Below, one piece after another: positions 32,857 through 43,700 of a stretch of 64,000 bases of DNA. The stretch is from PCPOR2b sp965220385 (GTDB lineage Bacteria > Poribacteria > WGA-4E > PCPOR2b). Position numbers and translations under genes: made by a program. Position 1 is the stretch's first letter. Every line of letters starts with the position of its first letter. The notes below the pieces were generated by a model that saw only the letters and a list, made by a program, of their open reading frames with translations, ran no database searches and was not told where the DNA came from. The stretch lies in the NCBI GenBank assembly GCA_965220385.1, contig OZ244825.1:1674001-1738000 (forward strand). The letters run 5' to 3'.

Positions 32857-33684
32857 ATGAGTCCGCTATTTCGCATTGACACTCCGTCGGAAGAAAATCT
32901 TGAAGATTTTTATAGGGACGGCTATGTAGCCATACCTGAGGTTTTTACGGAGGAGGCGCTCTCAGCATTAACCGATGAGGTACTCAATCTGGATGGCGCT
33001 CGTGAATATCTCCAAACTTTAGAGTCCGAGCAGGGCAAACCGAGCGATCCAACCGTATATTTCGTTAGGCCATGGAACGACAGAGGTCCATGGGCCGACC
33101 GACTTATCGACGCACCGCTTGTCACGGCGCTGCTGCAAGCCACAATCGGTCCCGATTACCATTTCTGCCATTCCGCGATGAATATCGCCCCGCGTGGTGT
33201 CGGACAGCTCGGCTTTCATCAAGACCATCACCATTGGCGTCATGAGAATCCCGTCAATTTGGCTGAAAGGGATAAATGGTATATTCAGATACTTTACTAT
33301 CCGAACGGGTTCACACGGGGAGACAGAAGCCTATCAGTCATTCCCGGCAGTCATCGTGTGCCACCAACGGAGGATGCCACGCCGGAGAGGTTGCTGGCAG
33401 GAGAGTTTGACGCTGTTGCTGGGCGTGAACTTGCGGTTAAACATCTGGAATTACCGCCGGGAAGCATGGTCTATCTCAATGCGCGGATGTTTCACGGTGT
33501 TGAACCGAAACCGTTGGACTCCCCACAGCCATTCAGACTTTTTTTGATCGACATTTTCAAGGAAGCAGGACCGCCCCACCGTTACACGCAGGAAATTCCC
33601 GCCGATTGGATTGAACGCGCCGGTCCCGTTCGTAAAAAACTGTTCTCACGCGACCCCTACACGCCGGACTGTTGGACCAGCTGA
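32857..33684 (+). CDS. Phytanoyl-CoA dioxygenase (PhyH) family protein
   Basis: A 275-residue Fe(II)/2-oxoglutarate dioxygenase. The iron triad reads H121-Q-D123 in GFHQDHHHW and H213 in RMFHGVEP; R227 in PFRLFL would bind 2-oxoglutarate. GGAG lies 7 bases before the ATG. It is coupled to the dehydrogenase before it and convergent with the lyase gene after it. Bacterial members hydroxylate diverse small molecules, so phytanoyl-CoA itself is unlikely to be the substrate. Confidence 0.9.
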   Translation: MSPLFRIDTPSEENLEDFYRDGYVAIPEVFTEEALSALTDEVLNLDGAREYLQTLESEQGKPSDPTVYFVRPWNDRGPWADRLIDAPLVTALLQATIGPDYHFCHSAMNIAPRGVGQLGFHQDHHHWRHENPVNLAERDKWYIQILYYPNGFTRGDRSLSVIPGSHRVPPTEDATPERLLAGEFDAVAGRELAVKHLELPPGSMVYLNARMFHGVEPKPLDSPQPFRLFLIDIFKEAGPPHRYTQEIPADWIERAGPVRKKLFSRDPYTPDCWTS

Positions 33685-33695
33685 TCGGGTAGGCA

Positions 33696-34583
33696 TTACA
33701 TCTCCGCCACCGTGAAGAAATCGATCGCTTCCAGTTCGGACCGTAACGCGTCCCTTTTTTCTTCGACGAAAGGTAGTTGCGGCAGACGAGGTTTTCCACA
33801 GTCGAAACCTAACATCCGCATAACTTCCTTGAGCGCACCGAAGAAACCAAAGGAAAATAGCACACCAGTTACTTGATTCGCACGGACTTGGAGTTCATGA
33901 CCTTTCGCGATATCCCCTTGCTTATAGCTGGTATGTATCTCACGATAGATGCCGGGAATATAATTGAGCGTCGAGCCGATGTTGCCGCAGGCGCCCTGCA
34001 TCGCCGCGTAAATACACTGTTCGTCCATACCCGAAAAAATATTCCAATTATCCTTTCTCAACCCGACAATCTCTCTAAATTCATACATATTCGGACCTGT
34101 GTACTTCGCACCCGCCACAGTAGGGATAGCCATCAACTCTCGCATTAACGCCACAGCATCCGTAGGACCGCCAAAAATGTAAGTTAGCAGCGGCACTTCA
34201 GGGGCGGCAGCTCCAACCCGTGCAAAGTAAGCATATAAACTTTCACTTTGCTGAAACGCCGGTGGAATGACGCTGCTTATCCCCGCAGCTCCTACCTGCT
34301 GAGCATGTGCTGCCAACTGGACGGCATCGCCCACGATCATGCTGCCGATATGGGCAATGACCGGAACGCGCCCGTCTACTTGGTCAACGACGGTTTCAGT
34401 GACAACTTTGCGTTCCCCTGGCGACATGAAGAGTCCTTCCCCAGTACCACCACAGACGTAGAATCCGCCAATCCCTTTGTCAATCAGATACTCCACTAAC
34501 TCTCGTAATACGACGATATTTACTTGATCCTCGGCTGTAAAGGGTGTGACCAAAGCAGGCCATGCCCCGTTGAAATTGAACAT
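33696..34583 (-). CDS. Dihydrodipicolinate synthase / N-acetylneuraminate lyase family aldolase
   Basis: A 295-residue class I aldolase of the DapA/NanA superfamily. The pyruvate-binding loop reads CGGTGEG (44-50), the Schiff-base lysine is K160 in GAKYTGPN and Y135 is the expected catalytic tyrosine. It probably cleaves or forms a 2-keto-3-deoxy sugar acid or sialic-acid-like compound; lysine synthesis is less likely given the catabolic neighbours. It lies downstream of a second PhyH-type gene on the same strand. Confidence 0.88.
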   Translation of the reverse strand: MFNFNGAWPALVTPFTAEDQVNIVVLRELVEYLIDKGIGGFYVCGGTGEGLFMSPGERKVVTETVVDQVDGRVPVIAHIGSMIVGDAVQLAAHAQQVGAAGISSVIPPAFQQSESLYAYFARVGAAAPEVPLLTYIFGGPTDAVALMRELMAIPTVAGAKYTGPNMYEFREIVGLRKDNWNIFSGMDEQCIYAAMQGACGNIGSTLNYIPGIYREIHTSYKQGDIAKGHELQVRANQVTGVLFSFGFFGALKEVMRMLGFDCGKPRLPQLPFVEEKRDALRSELEAIDFFTVAEM

Positions 34584-34644
34584 ATTTCTCCTCCGTTCTG
34601 GCTATAACTTAGCTCACAGATATTTCATGAAATGCGTAGTAGTG

Positions 34645-35535
34645 TTAGTCTGTCCGGTGCATCGATATCCCTTTGGGATTTTCAAGTGCATCAGTCCAAA
34701 GCCGACACCATTCGTCATAATCACGCAGGACGCTTGCAGGATTGGTCGGGGATCGCACGATAAACGATGGATAGGCTGTCCTGCCGGTGTGATGGCCAGT
34801 AGTCTGGTACCGAAGATCCAAAGACCAGCGGCATTTATCCGATACGTTGGGAACGGAACGGTGTGGGGTAAATTTATTCAACAATACCACATCACCCTTA
34901 CAGCAGACAAGATCCATCGGAGCCACGGCTGGAAGTACTTCAGGCCGTATTGTAACCGTCGCTGCTTCCTCTTTAAAGTGGCTTAGATAGCCGTGACGAA
35001 AAACACCGGGAAGTGCTTGCATACAGCCCATCTCGATCGTCGCGTCTCCCAACGGCAACCAACAAGTTATGATGTTGGATGCCTCTGCTTCCGGCATCAT
35101 TACACCTGCGTCTTGATGCCAAGGGACGACATGGAACGAGGGTCCCGTGCGTCCCTCGTATGCTGTCGGCGGTTTGGTACGAGCATGTTGGATAGGATTA
35201 CAAGTGATTTCAGGACCAATGAGGGGCTCAACGGTATCGAGCAGGTTTCTGTTATGTAGGAACTCAAACATTGCTTTACCGCGAGATGCACTGATGTCGA
35301 GTCCATCACTGATCTCCTTGCACTGCTGAAAAAGGAGTCCAAAGCGTGTATCAAAGGACGCATTAGGATGCAGCTTCTGAATTTTGTCTTCCGAATGCAG
35401 CTCCTTCGCGCGTCTGTCCACCCAAGTCTCAAGCTCGTTGATCACAGGATCCAACTCAGATTCTTCAACGGCACCCTTAACGATTAACACGCCCTTCGTA
35501 TTGAACTGTTCAATTTGCTTGGCTGTCAGTTTCAT
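34645..35535 (-). CDS. Phytanoyl-CoA dioxygenase (PhyH) family protein
   Basis: A 296-residue Fe(II)/2-oxoglutarate dioxygenase. The iron ligands are H140 and D142 in PWHQDAG and H225 in FTPHRSVPN; R236 in KCRWSLDLRY is the 2-oxoglutarate arginine. It is only distantly similar to the PhyH protein at 32857. Substrate unknown. It is followed on the same strand by the aldolase after 61 bases, suggesting a joint pathway. Confidence 0.9.
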   Translation of the reverse strand: MKLTAKQIEQFNTKGVLIVKGAVEESELDPVINELETWVDRRAKELHSEDKIQKLHPNASFDTRFGLLFQQCKEISDGLDISASRGKAMFEFLHNRNLLDTVEPLIGPEITCNPIQHARTKPPTAYEGRTGPSFHVVPWHQDAGVMMPEAEASNIITCWLPLGDATIEMGCMQALPGVFRHGYLSHFKEEAATVTIRPEVLPAVAPMDLVCCKGDVVLLNKFTPHRSVPNVSDKCRWSLDLRYQTTGHHTGRTAYPSFIVRSPTNPASVLRDYDEWCRLWTDALENPKGISMHRTD

Positions 35536-35643
35536 CGAATTTTCCCTTGCCTTGTATTGATAAGACTCAATGTGTCAGCAGCCTGTATCCAACATACTAT
35601 AGTAAGTCTATTAGCAAAGCTTTGCTTCTCGTTCATGATATTT

Positions 35644-38475
35644 CTAGAACGCCTGCCCCAACTGCAAGTAGAAGATCGGTTTAAATTCTCGCATCACCGG
35701 GACTCCGACATCAACGCGGGCAGGTCCGAGCGGTGTCTCTACACGTACACCCGTACCCATTGCGGTCCGGGGAAGAAACTCTTCAACATCAGAAAATTTA
35801 TTCCATACATTGCCCACATCCAGAAATAGGGCACCACCGATGATTTTGTAAATTGGGAAACGCAACTCCGTGTTTAAGATAAATAAGACATCCCCACGGT
35901 GATTCCCAAACTCATCTTCAGGTCCCAAACCGCGCTCTGGATACCCCCTGACTGACGTTGATCCTCCGGCATAGAAACGCTCAAAGGAGATGATTTCTCG
36001 ATCACGGTTTCCTCTCAACCCTTTCTCGTAACCGAAGCGAAATGCGCCGGCAAGCACACTGTTACGCCAGAACGGACGATAGTACCGGTGGTCAGTTGTA
36101 AACTTGAAAAAGCTTGTCTTCCCTCTGAGAAAACCGCCCGCATATTCAACAGCAACCTCGTTGAACCAGCCCTTCTGAGGATTTAGGAAATGATCACGGC
36201 TATCTCGATGGTACTCAATACCAAGACTACTCACGGTTGTCTGAATTTTAGGCGGGTCCTCACGATCTCGCAGATCTTGAGATTTGTACTGTACCGCAAG
36301 ATTGCCGAATTGCCCTAACCGCTTCGCAAGGTTCACCGTCCCACCCCGCGCCCCTATTTCTTCGTATTCTTCCAAATTATCGTTGAACAAGCGGAAAGTG
36401 GCTATCGTAGGTCCAATTAGCTTATCGATGGGTGGGAGTTTGAACCACGGCTCAATAAGCGTGATCTCGTACAGATTGCCTCTTGTTCCTCTACTAATCT
36501 TGGAACTGATTTTCATGTTGCGCTTGAAGAGATTATTGTGGGCAAGTCCCAGTGTGCCACGGATACCTTCCGAGGAGATATATCCCCCACTTACACTGAC
36601 CGCTCCGGGTTTTCTTACTGCAACGCTCACCTTAACATCAATAACCTCCGGATTTTCCACGTCTTGATCAGCTTCCTCAATCGTAACCTCTCTAAAGAGT
36701 CCTACTGTCAACAAGCGTCGTCGAGATTCCCGAAACAAGCGATCTTCATCAAACACCGCTCCTTCGACCAAGCCAAGGTTCTCAAATTCCCGCTGTAAGA
36801 CGTGCAATTTAACTTTCCCATCCCCATCAAATCGAAACTTTCCAAATTTCGCTTGAATACCTTCAACGATCTTATAGGTGAGTGCGCGTGTTCCTGATTG
36901 ATAATCGTGATTAACACGCGCATAAATGTACCCTTCACGATGGTAAAGGGACTCAAGGGTGCGTTCATCACGGTTCGCTATATCGTTGTGGTAGTGTTTC
37001 CCTGATTCTGCCTCAAGCTCCGAATACAACTGAGCCGTTTCAAAAACTGTAGCCCCCTCGATTGAAACGCTATCGACGCTCTGCAGTTCCCCTTCTCTAA
37101 TTCTTAAGTGCAAAATCAGTTGATCTTTATCATCAGTTTCGGACGCGTACGCTGTAATCTCTACATCTGGGTAGCCTCTTTTTCTATAGAAAAGTTCCAA
37201 TGCACGTTTGTCCGTTTCGAGTATCATTGGATTATAGATACCGGTCGGAAGTAGCCAGCCAAATCCAGGTATAAGAAATTGACTACGGGGTTGGGTTATC
37301 ATTTGATCGAGTAATATAGCATCCGAAAATGCCATATTCCCTTGAAAGTTAATTTGCCGGATAGGCAGAGCTTTGCCTAACCGGATTTCAAATCGAATAA
37401 TCTCTTCTCGTTCCGATACCGGTTCCACTGTGTGGCGCGCCATCACTTCATAATATCCCTTCGCACGATAGATCTGAAGAATCTGTTCTTCCGTGTTTTT
37501 GAGGTTTGTTTCCGAAAAGCTATCCACCGAGCTATCCCGTGTGAACAACAACAGGTCGCGCTCGAGCTCCGATCTGTCAATACCGTCACCCACGAATTCA
37601 ATTCTGATTTTTTTCCCTTCAGTAACTTCGTAGATAAGCACCACTCCCGCAGACACCTCATTGTAGACGGGCCGCGGTCTAACCGTTACGGTGCGATACT
37701 CGTTATTGCGATATAATTCTTGGATACGACGGACGTCGGCATCGACCAGCTGTTTGGAATAGATTTCACCCTTCTCACTCTTGATGACGTTTTCCAGCGA
37801 CCGCAGTTCAATTGAACTAACACCCTCAATTTTAATCTCCTCAATAAGTGCTCGGCCGCCTTCGTCAATGCTATACAGTAAATCGACTCGATGCAGAGCG
37901 TTCGGATTCGCAGGGACCAAGCGAACTCTTGCTTGAAAATACCCGTAATTTTTGTACAGATCAAGGATTCGAAGCCGATCTTCCTCCGCAATGTCGGGCG
38001 AATACTGCTTTTTTGACCGTGATACCATCCGATCGAAAATCACATTTTTGTCGAGCGTGTTACCTGTAAATTCGATTTTCCCAATGATTATCTTGCTCGT
38101 GAGGTCGAAAGTCAATCCCACCCCATTTGGTAGGGACGTTTCTATCACCCGAACTTGAGAAAAGAGCCCAGTTGCGTGAATCAACTCAATGCTTTTGCGA
38201 ATCTGATGAAACGTCACTGCGCCGCCGATTCGAACTTGGGTCTTACGCTGTATGTCCGTACGAAGCGCATCAGAAGCGAGAATTTCACCATCCAGTCTAT
38301 ACTGAATTTGCACAATAGACTTAGTTTCAGATTGGCTTAGAGCGGATTGGATAAAGATAAGTGAAACGGCAAGTATCAGGGTGAAAAGAGGAGAAGATAA
38401 GGGCGATATAATGCCTGATAGGTAGGCCAGTTGATTACTCGATTTATGATTTCGGTGATTTGGCCGTTGTCTCAT
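35644..38475 (-). CDS. bamA: Outer-membrane assembly protein, BamA/TamA (Omp85) family with seven POTRA domains
   Basis: A 943-residue Omp85 protein with an N-terminal signal region ending near ALSQ. I count seven POTRA repeats, each starting with a short strand (IIIGKIEFTGN, ALIEEIKIEG, IRIEFVG, PIRQINFQGN, SVDSVSIEG, GKFRFDG, plus a first divergent copy) before the 16-strand barrel. The barrel has the lid motif VRGYPERGLGP and ends in Phe, as outer-membrane proteins do. E. coli BamA has five POTRA and TamA three. With a TamB-like gene upstream on the same strand it may be BamA or the TamA partner. Either inserts beta-barrels into the outer membrane. Confidence 0.88.
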   Translation of the reverse strand: MRQRPNHRNHKSSNQLAYLSGIISPLSSPLFTLILAVSLIFIQSALSQSETKSIVQIQYRLDGEILASDALRTDIQRKTQVRIGGAVTFHQIRKSIELIHATGLFSQVRVIETSLPNGVGLTFDLTSKIIIGKIEFTGNTLDKNVIFDRMVSRSKKQYSPDIAEEDRLRILDLYKNYGYFQARVRLVPANPNALHRVDLLYSIDEGGRALIEEIKIEGVSSIELRSLENVIKSEKGEIYSKQLVDADVRRIQELYRNNEYRTVTVRPRPVYNEVSAGVVLIYEVTEGKKIRIEFVGDGIDRSELERDLLLFTRDSSVDSFSETNLKNTEEQILQIYRAKGYYEVMARHTVEPVSEREEIIRFEIRLGKALPIRQINFQGNMAFSDAILLDQMITQPRSQFLIPGFGWLLPTGIYNPMILETDKRALELFYRKRGYPDVEITAYASETDDKDQLILHLRIREGELQSVDSVSIEGATVFETAQLYSELEAESGKHYHNDIANRDERTLESLYHREGYIYARVNHDYQSGTRALTYKIVEGIQAKFGKFRFDGDGKVKLHVLQREFENLGLVEGAVFDEDRLFRESRRRLLTVGLFREVTIEEADQDVENPEVIDVKVSVAVRKPGAVSVSGGYISSEGIRGTLGLAHNNLFKRNMKISSKISRGTRGNLYEITLIEPWFKLPPIDKLIGPTIATFRLFNDNLEEYEEIGARGGTVNLAKRLGQFGNLAVQYKSQDLRDREDPPKIQTTVSSLGIEYHRDSRDHFLNPQKGWFNEVAVEYAGGFLRGKTSFFKFTTDHRYYRPFWRNSVLAGAFRFGYEKGLRGNRDREIISFERFYAGGSTSVRGYPERGLGPEDEFGNHRGDVLFILNTELRFPIYKIIGGALFLDVGNVWNKFSDVEEFLPRTAMGTGVRVETPLGPARVDVGVPVMREFKPIFYLQLGQAF

Positions 38476-39133
38476 TCGTGGATTGTCACCTTCTTTCCCT
38501 GCCTACAACTCGGTTCACCGGTTAAAGATCGCACAGAGAAATCGCCAAACTCAGGAATTCCTGAGACAACCCCTCCTACCAGGCTGTCCCAGAGCGCAAA
38601 AGTAGAGATGGTATACGCCGATATCTATTTTAGCCGATTCTGAGACTATAATTCAACTGATAATAGGCAGATTGATCATGGATCCATGTGGCAGAGTGCA
38701 TGGGTCAGATAGGCGCAAGGCGAAAACAGGTTACAGCGGACGCAACTGATTTCTCGGAAAATGCGTATCAGATGTGAGTAGGCTTAAAAACAAAGTGAAG
38801 GTAAGTAGTGGGAAGGCGTCTCTTAGATTATGAGACATTTGATTCTATTCGATCCTATATCAACGGGACATGATATCACCATGTATCAAGGTCTCTGGTG
38901 GTCAGCACGGAATTTATTAACGTATCGCGAATGTTGTCCAAGGTATAAGGTCAAACGAAAACGTAAAATTGGACTTCCCAGCTCCTATCAAGAAGGGATT
39001 GAGCACGGAAAAGTATAGAAAACCAACATTCTACCACTCAACCCGTTCATTGAAGGACTGGATCGCAGCACTCATTTTCGTGACGCACCACTATGATGGC
39101 TTGCGCATCTGCCAATGGTGAACCCAAGAGTGT
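38476..39133. other. Non-coding region upstream of the BamA-like gene
   Basis: No supported gene. Short frames, such as 38830-39018, lack ribosome sites and protein-like composition. It contains a perfect 16-bp palindrome at 38550-38565 and the imperfect dyad GTCTC/GAGAC at 38818-38836. No tRNA or known RNA motif was seen. Confidence 0.5.
38550..38565. repeat. Perfect 16-bp palindrome
   Basis: CTCAGGAATTCCTGAG is fully self-complementary and lies 74 bases upstream of the BamA-like start codon. That is a fitting place for an operator, but no promoter boxes could be fixed next to it. Confidence 0.4.
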
Positions 39134-40444
39134 TCACTCTAGTTCAGAAAGCAGGTTCCTCAGTTCTTCCTTAACCATCTCATGTGTCTCGGTCTCTTTC
39201 AGATACTGATCAAGATCGTACGCCAACTGTGGATTCACCAAATACGCTACCTTAATCTGCTGCATCAACACATCTTTCCGAAGCAGTTGGAGGATACGTA
39301 AGCGATCTTCTGCGTTTGTGATCTTCCCAGAGATTAGTGTTTGAGTAAGCCGATTAGTCAATCCCTTGGTCAACTTTTGCTCCGCATGAATTCGCAGTGC
39401 TTCCGACGCTGCCTGTTTCGCTGCATTATCGGCTCCGCCGATGAGTACCTCAACAAGCGGTAGAACTGCTTGAGCATTCGGTTGCTTTTGCAACGCCTGC
39501 GCCGCAGAGGTAACAACACTATTGTCAGAGTCCTGAAGCACCTTAAGGACGCTCCCAACGGGATAATCATTGAGATGGATCAGCGCTCGCGCAGCAGCAC
39601 GACGAACATTTATATCGTCGCTTCCCAAACCCGCGATAATTGACGCCGAATACTCATGCTTCCCAAGCCTGTAGAGAGTGACATTGATCTCCATCTTCAA
39701 GCCAGGGTCGTCGGTCTGTGTGAGGAGCATTTCCAAATCAACAAGTGCCTGCTGTCCACCAATTCTGCCAATTAGGCGTAGAAGCGCAATTTTCACCGCA
39801 GTCGATGTGTCAGCGTCTTTAATAGCTTCAACCAGTAGCTCCAGACCATCACCATCCTCGCCAATCTGATACATCATCTCTACGATGTCACCATGCAAAT
39901 TTTGGAAGTCCGCACTACCTAATGCACCAATCATTACCGGGAATGCGCTCTTACCTTTATCGATCACCACTTGCATCGCATCCTTCTGAAGCCGAGAACG
40001 TCTTACCAATATTTGCAAGAGATGTTCAATTTCTTCGTCTCCCAACGCAGCTAATCGTTGGGCGCGCTCAGTCATAAACTCAGCTTCCAACCCTTGCCCC
40101 TTTGCAGTTCCTGTTGACAACCCATGTGTGTAGGCGAGCACTAAAAGTGCACGAGGCGGAGCCTTGTCCAACTCATCTATCTCGGCCTGTTTCAGATGCT
40201 TTACCGCATCTACGGCAAGTCCGGAATTTAGCAGTTGTTGTCGCCCAACCTTCAGATGGTCAATCTGCTGTTTCGGCTGGCAGCCGATCAGTGCACTTAG
40301 TAGGAAGAGCCCTCCACAAAGTGCTGTACTAACAAAAGCAACAAACCTGCGACTCAGTATGGTCGATAGATTCTTCGCATAATCGTGCGATTTAGCAGAT
40401 TGACGCCTTGTATACATGGCTACTACATGTTTCTTCATAAACAT
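39134..40444 (-). CDS. HEAT-repeat lipoprotein (paralogue 1)
   Basis: A 436-residue protein with a long signal region and a lipobox LSALIGC with C55 as the lipidation site. After a TPR-like segment (LKVGRQQLLNSG, AVKHLKQAEI) it holds about seven HEAT-type helical repeats, for example VRRAAARALIHL and VVTSAAQALQKQ. AGGAG is directly upstream of ATG 40444. It lies between the BamA-like and TamB-like genes on the same strand and is a clear paralogue of the protein at 48759. A scaffold or periplasmic partner of the outer-membrane assembly machinery is a guess from position. Confidence 0.82.
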   Translation of the reverse strand: MFMKKHVVAMYTRRQSAKSHDYAKNLSTILSRRFVAFVSTALCGGLFLLSALIGCQPKQQIDHLKVGRQQLLNSGLAVDAVKHLKQAEIDELDKAPPRALLVLAYTHGLSTGTAKGQGLEAEFMTERAQRLAALGDEEIEHLLQILVRRSRLQKDAMQVVIDKGKSAFPVMIGALGSADFQNLHGDIVEMMYQIGEDGDGLELLVEAIKDADTSTAVKIALLRLIGRIGGQQALVDLEMLLTQTDDPGLKMEINVTLYRLGKHEYSASIIAGLGSDDINVRRAAARALIHLNDYPVGSVLKVLQDSDNSVVTSAAQALQKQPNAQAVLPLVEVLIGGADNAAKQAASEALRIHAEQKLTKGLTNRLTQTLISGKITNAEDRLRILQLLRKDVLMQQIKVAYLVNPQLAYDLDQYLKETETHEMVKEELRNLLSELE

Positions 40445-40703
40445 TTTTCTCCTGATTCCTTTTCATTTTCTTGATGATAATCACGCACTAACGCTGCCAT
40501 TTCCTGTCGAGGCAACGACCCTAGGAAGGATGTGCGCAAGCACTTTAGACTTAAAGTATGGAACAAACTATTGAAGCAAGAAGGTGTCACAGGATTGCTG
40601 CAATTGTGCTGAGTTTTTCTGTCAAAGTTGTCGATCAATCGCCACTTAGCAGAAAACAACCTCCCTCCACTCCATGACACGTGATAAGAGTTCTGATGAC
40701 TGT

Positions 40704-43700
40704 CTAAAAGCGTCGTTCTAGCTTGAGATCTACGCCGTACTTTCCACGCTCATTCCGTTCTCCCTTAATATAAAAATGTCTGTTTATCTGATATTCTACC
40801 TCGATACGAGGTTCCGTGTGAAGCTGAAAGGTAGAAGAATAAGTCAGAGAAAGCCGTTCTCTGAACTCTTTCGTCAAAAGGAAGCGTGATTCTTCAAAAT
40901 TATCAGGGCTCAGATCAACACGGCTTTCGCGCAAACCAGCTACTTTTGCAAACCGGTTACCCAAGTAATCTTGGAAAACGCGGGATGGAGTGGCAATTTC
41001 AGAATCGAGCGGATCAACCCCTCCAAGCGTTAGAATCGAAAGGATTTGCTGCTGGCTTAAATTATACTCTTCGCCCGCACCTTTTCTGAGTACCTCCGCT
41101 TCAAACTCCGGATGATGTTTATCGTTGAGGTATCCACTCAATGTCATAATGACTCTGAGATCTTTCGTACGATTTTCTCCGTTGCTATCTGGAACTTGCA
41201 CACCCCGAATTGGTTCAACTGTCTCAGCGATGATCTCATACCAGGGATTGAATTCCAGTGTGTTCCTATTTTCTACATACGAACCCTCCCGAATCTCTAA
41301 TTCATGCCCCCCAGACAGGGATAATTCCCCTTCCAAGAGATCCACACGTCCACTAAAGATAGGCTTTTGAATTGGCCCGACGAGCTCACCGTTGATTGAT
41401 GTTTCGATCTCAATCTCCCCAAAATGCGTGAAGACCTCTTCCAAGTTTGATTCTACCATAAAATTATTTGGAGCTACAATATCAAGATCTAAATGGATAT
41501 CGCGCACGACGGGATAATCGAACCAGACCTGAAACTGTACCTCTGCTACCTTATCAACCAAATCTTGAACTAACTGCTTCCAATCCTGTCTGTATCGACC
41601 GTTCTTAACGCGCACTGAGCCTTTCAGCGGCGGAAGCCTGCGGCGTCCATCTGTCGTAACATCCCCTCTCATCTGCAGGTCTACGTTCTGACATTCAAAC
41701 TCATAAAGCTCAGGTTGTTTGAACACAGTCCCTTCACTCAATTGTGCAACGACGTCTATATGCTGCACATCGAACCATTCGGACCGTATAGCACCGCTAA
41801 TTTCAAAAGTGCCGCCATTCATATCTCCCGCAACCCGCTCGAGGTTCACGCCTTTCTCGGTTACGTTGAGATGCGCCGTGCCATTTCGCAAACTAATGTG
41901 GGAATTAGGTAGCTCAAACGCAACTCCGGTCAGTGTGGTCGAGCCTTTAAGCATGGGTAAATCATATTGTCCGCCAAGTGTAGCATTAATAGCACCTTTG
42001 CCTTCAATGAAAGCAAATTGAGGAAAAATAAGGGATAAGAAATCTAAGTTTTCAATGGCTACGTCCAATCCGCCCTCAATATCCTCGCGTAACGGTTGTG
42101 CTTTGAAATCTATCAATGAGAGTTGGAATGGGATCAACATGGACAAGGCAGCATGATTTTTTCCAAGAGACAAATGGGCATAATCGTTCTGTTTACCACT
42201 AACTCGGATCTTTCCATTGTCATACGTGATATTACCGATAAACTGATCAACCTCTGCTCTGTTGATCTCAAGCTGTGGGGTTTCCCACGTAAAAGAAATC
42301 TTCGGTTCCGCATCCGTCCCACGTACATCGAGCGAGGAATTCAACGAACCACGAACGGCATAAGCATCAGGCAAAAACCCCGAAATAAATCCGAGATCAA
42401 GATTTTTCATGTCAATGTGGAAGAGTAGTTTTTTCCCCAGTTCCCAACTCCCGAACCCAACTATCCGAAGACGTTTAGTCTCGTTTACGGTTGACTTTTG
42501 ATCTTCAAGGCTAAACCCTTCTTCTAAGCTAAGTTTCTGGTTAAGCAGTCGGATTTCAATCGGCCTAGGATTACGGATGCGATAGCCTAAACCTTCGATC
42601 AGAATATCCTGGACATTTAATCTGCCTGTTACATATTTAACTACATTTGGAAGGTTGAAAGGTTTAGTAAATTTCGGAATCCACGCGGTTTCGCCGGGAA
42701 TGAGAAACCTCTTTATTGGAATTTGCAGACTAGCTTCCGCTGTTATATATCCCTTCAGCACCTCGGCTGAAGCTACGTCTGTGCCAATCGGGTCGGACCG
42801 CAGAAATCTTGATACCGTAGGATTAAGAAACCGTGACTGATCTCCGATAAAATCAGCAAGTCGCACCTTCTGTGCAGTGAACCGGGTGACTTCAAAATCT
42901 GTGGCGATGAGACCATCCAGCGCGCAGTTGATTTCCGCTGTATATTCCCCTTGACCTAACCGAAAACTGAGTGTAGGGATGCGGATTTCTCCTCGGCTAG
43001 CCTGTAACTTAAACGCTCCGTTAGAGATAGGGGTGTCAAAATTTAACAACTTAACCGTCCCTTTTTGAGCCGAGAACGTGCCTTGGGGATAAGGCGATGC
43101 CGTTGTACCCTGTATCCTGAGATCTATATCGGCGATACCATCCGCATGCTCGATCAAAGGATGGAGCAGCAAACCAAGCGGAACCAAGGAAATCTGCTTC
43201 CCTGTGAGTTTTAAGTCAATAGGTAAATCCAGAAGTCGATCCTCCAAGGAAAGTGGTTGCACAGCAAGGTTGATTGGAATCGTTCCAGACATTTCCAACT
43301 GCTTGCGTACGCCAGCAATCCGCTGTATATTCTGGAGGGAAAGCAATTTGTCTTGATACTCTGCCCTCCCGCTATCCTTAAGATTGGCGTTTCCTACCTG
43401 CCCGTCTGACTTCCATTCTGCGGTCAAGATCGGATTCACTAGATCTCCGCTGACACGAATCTGGCTGGTCAGAAAACCATCAAATTTAAGAAAAGATTGA
43501 TCGAAAAGTGTTAACGTAATCGCCGGCACTAGCACACCATAAGGCAGTTGATCTAACGCTATAGCGAAGTCCATATTTCCATCAAGGTCAATACGTCCCG
43601 TGGCGTTAATCCAAGCGGTGTTTCTATCTCCGATCTCCACTGGATCAAATGTCAACTCCCGATCTGAGAAGTGACATCGAATCTGACTTATATTTCTTAA

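Noticed and set aside
38830..39018. 62-codon plus-strand frame in the gap before the BamA-like gene
   Set aside because: No ribosome site and no protein-like pattern; surrounded by non-coding sequence.
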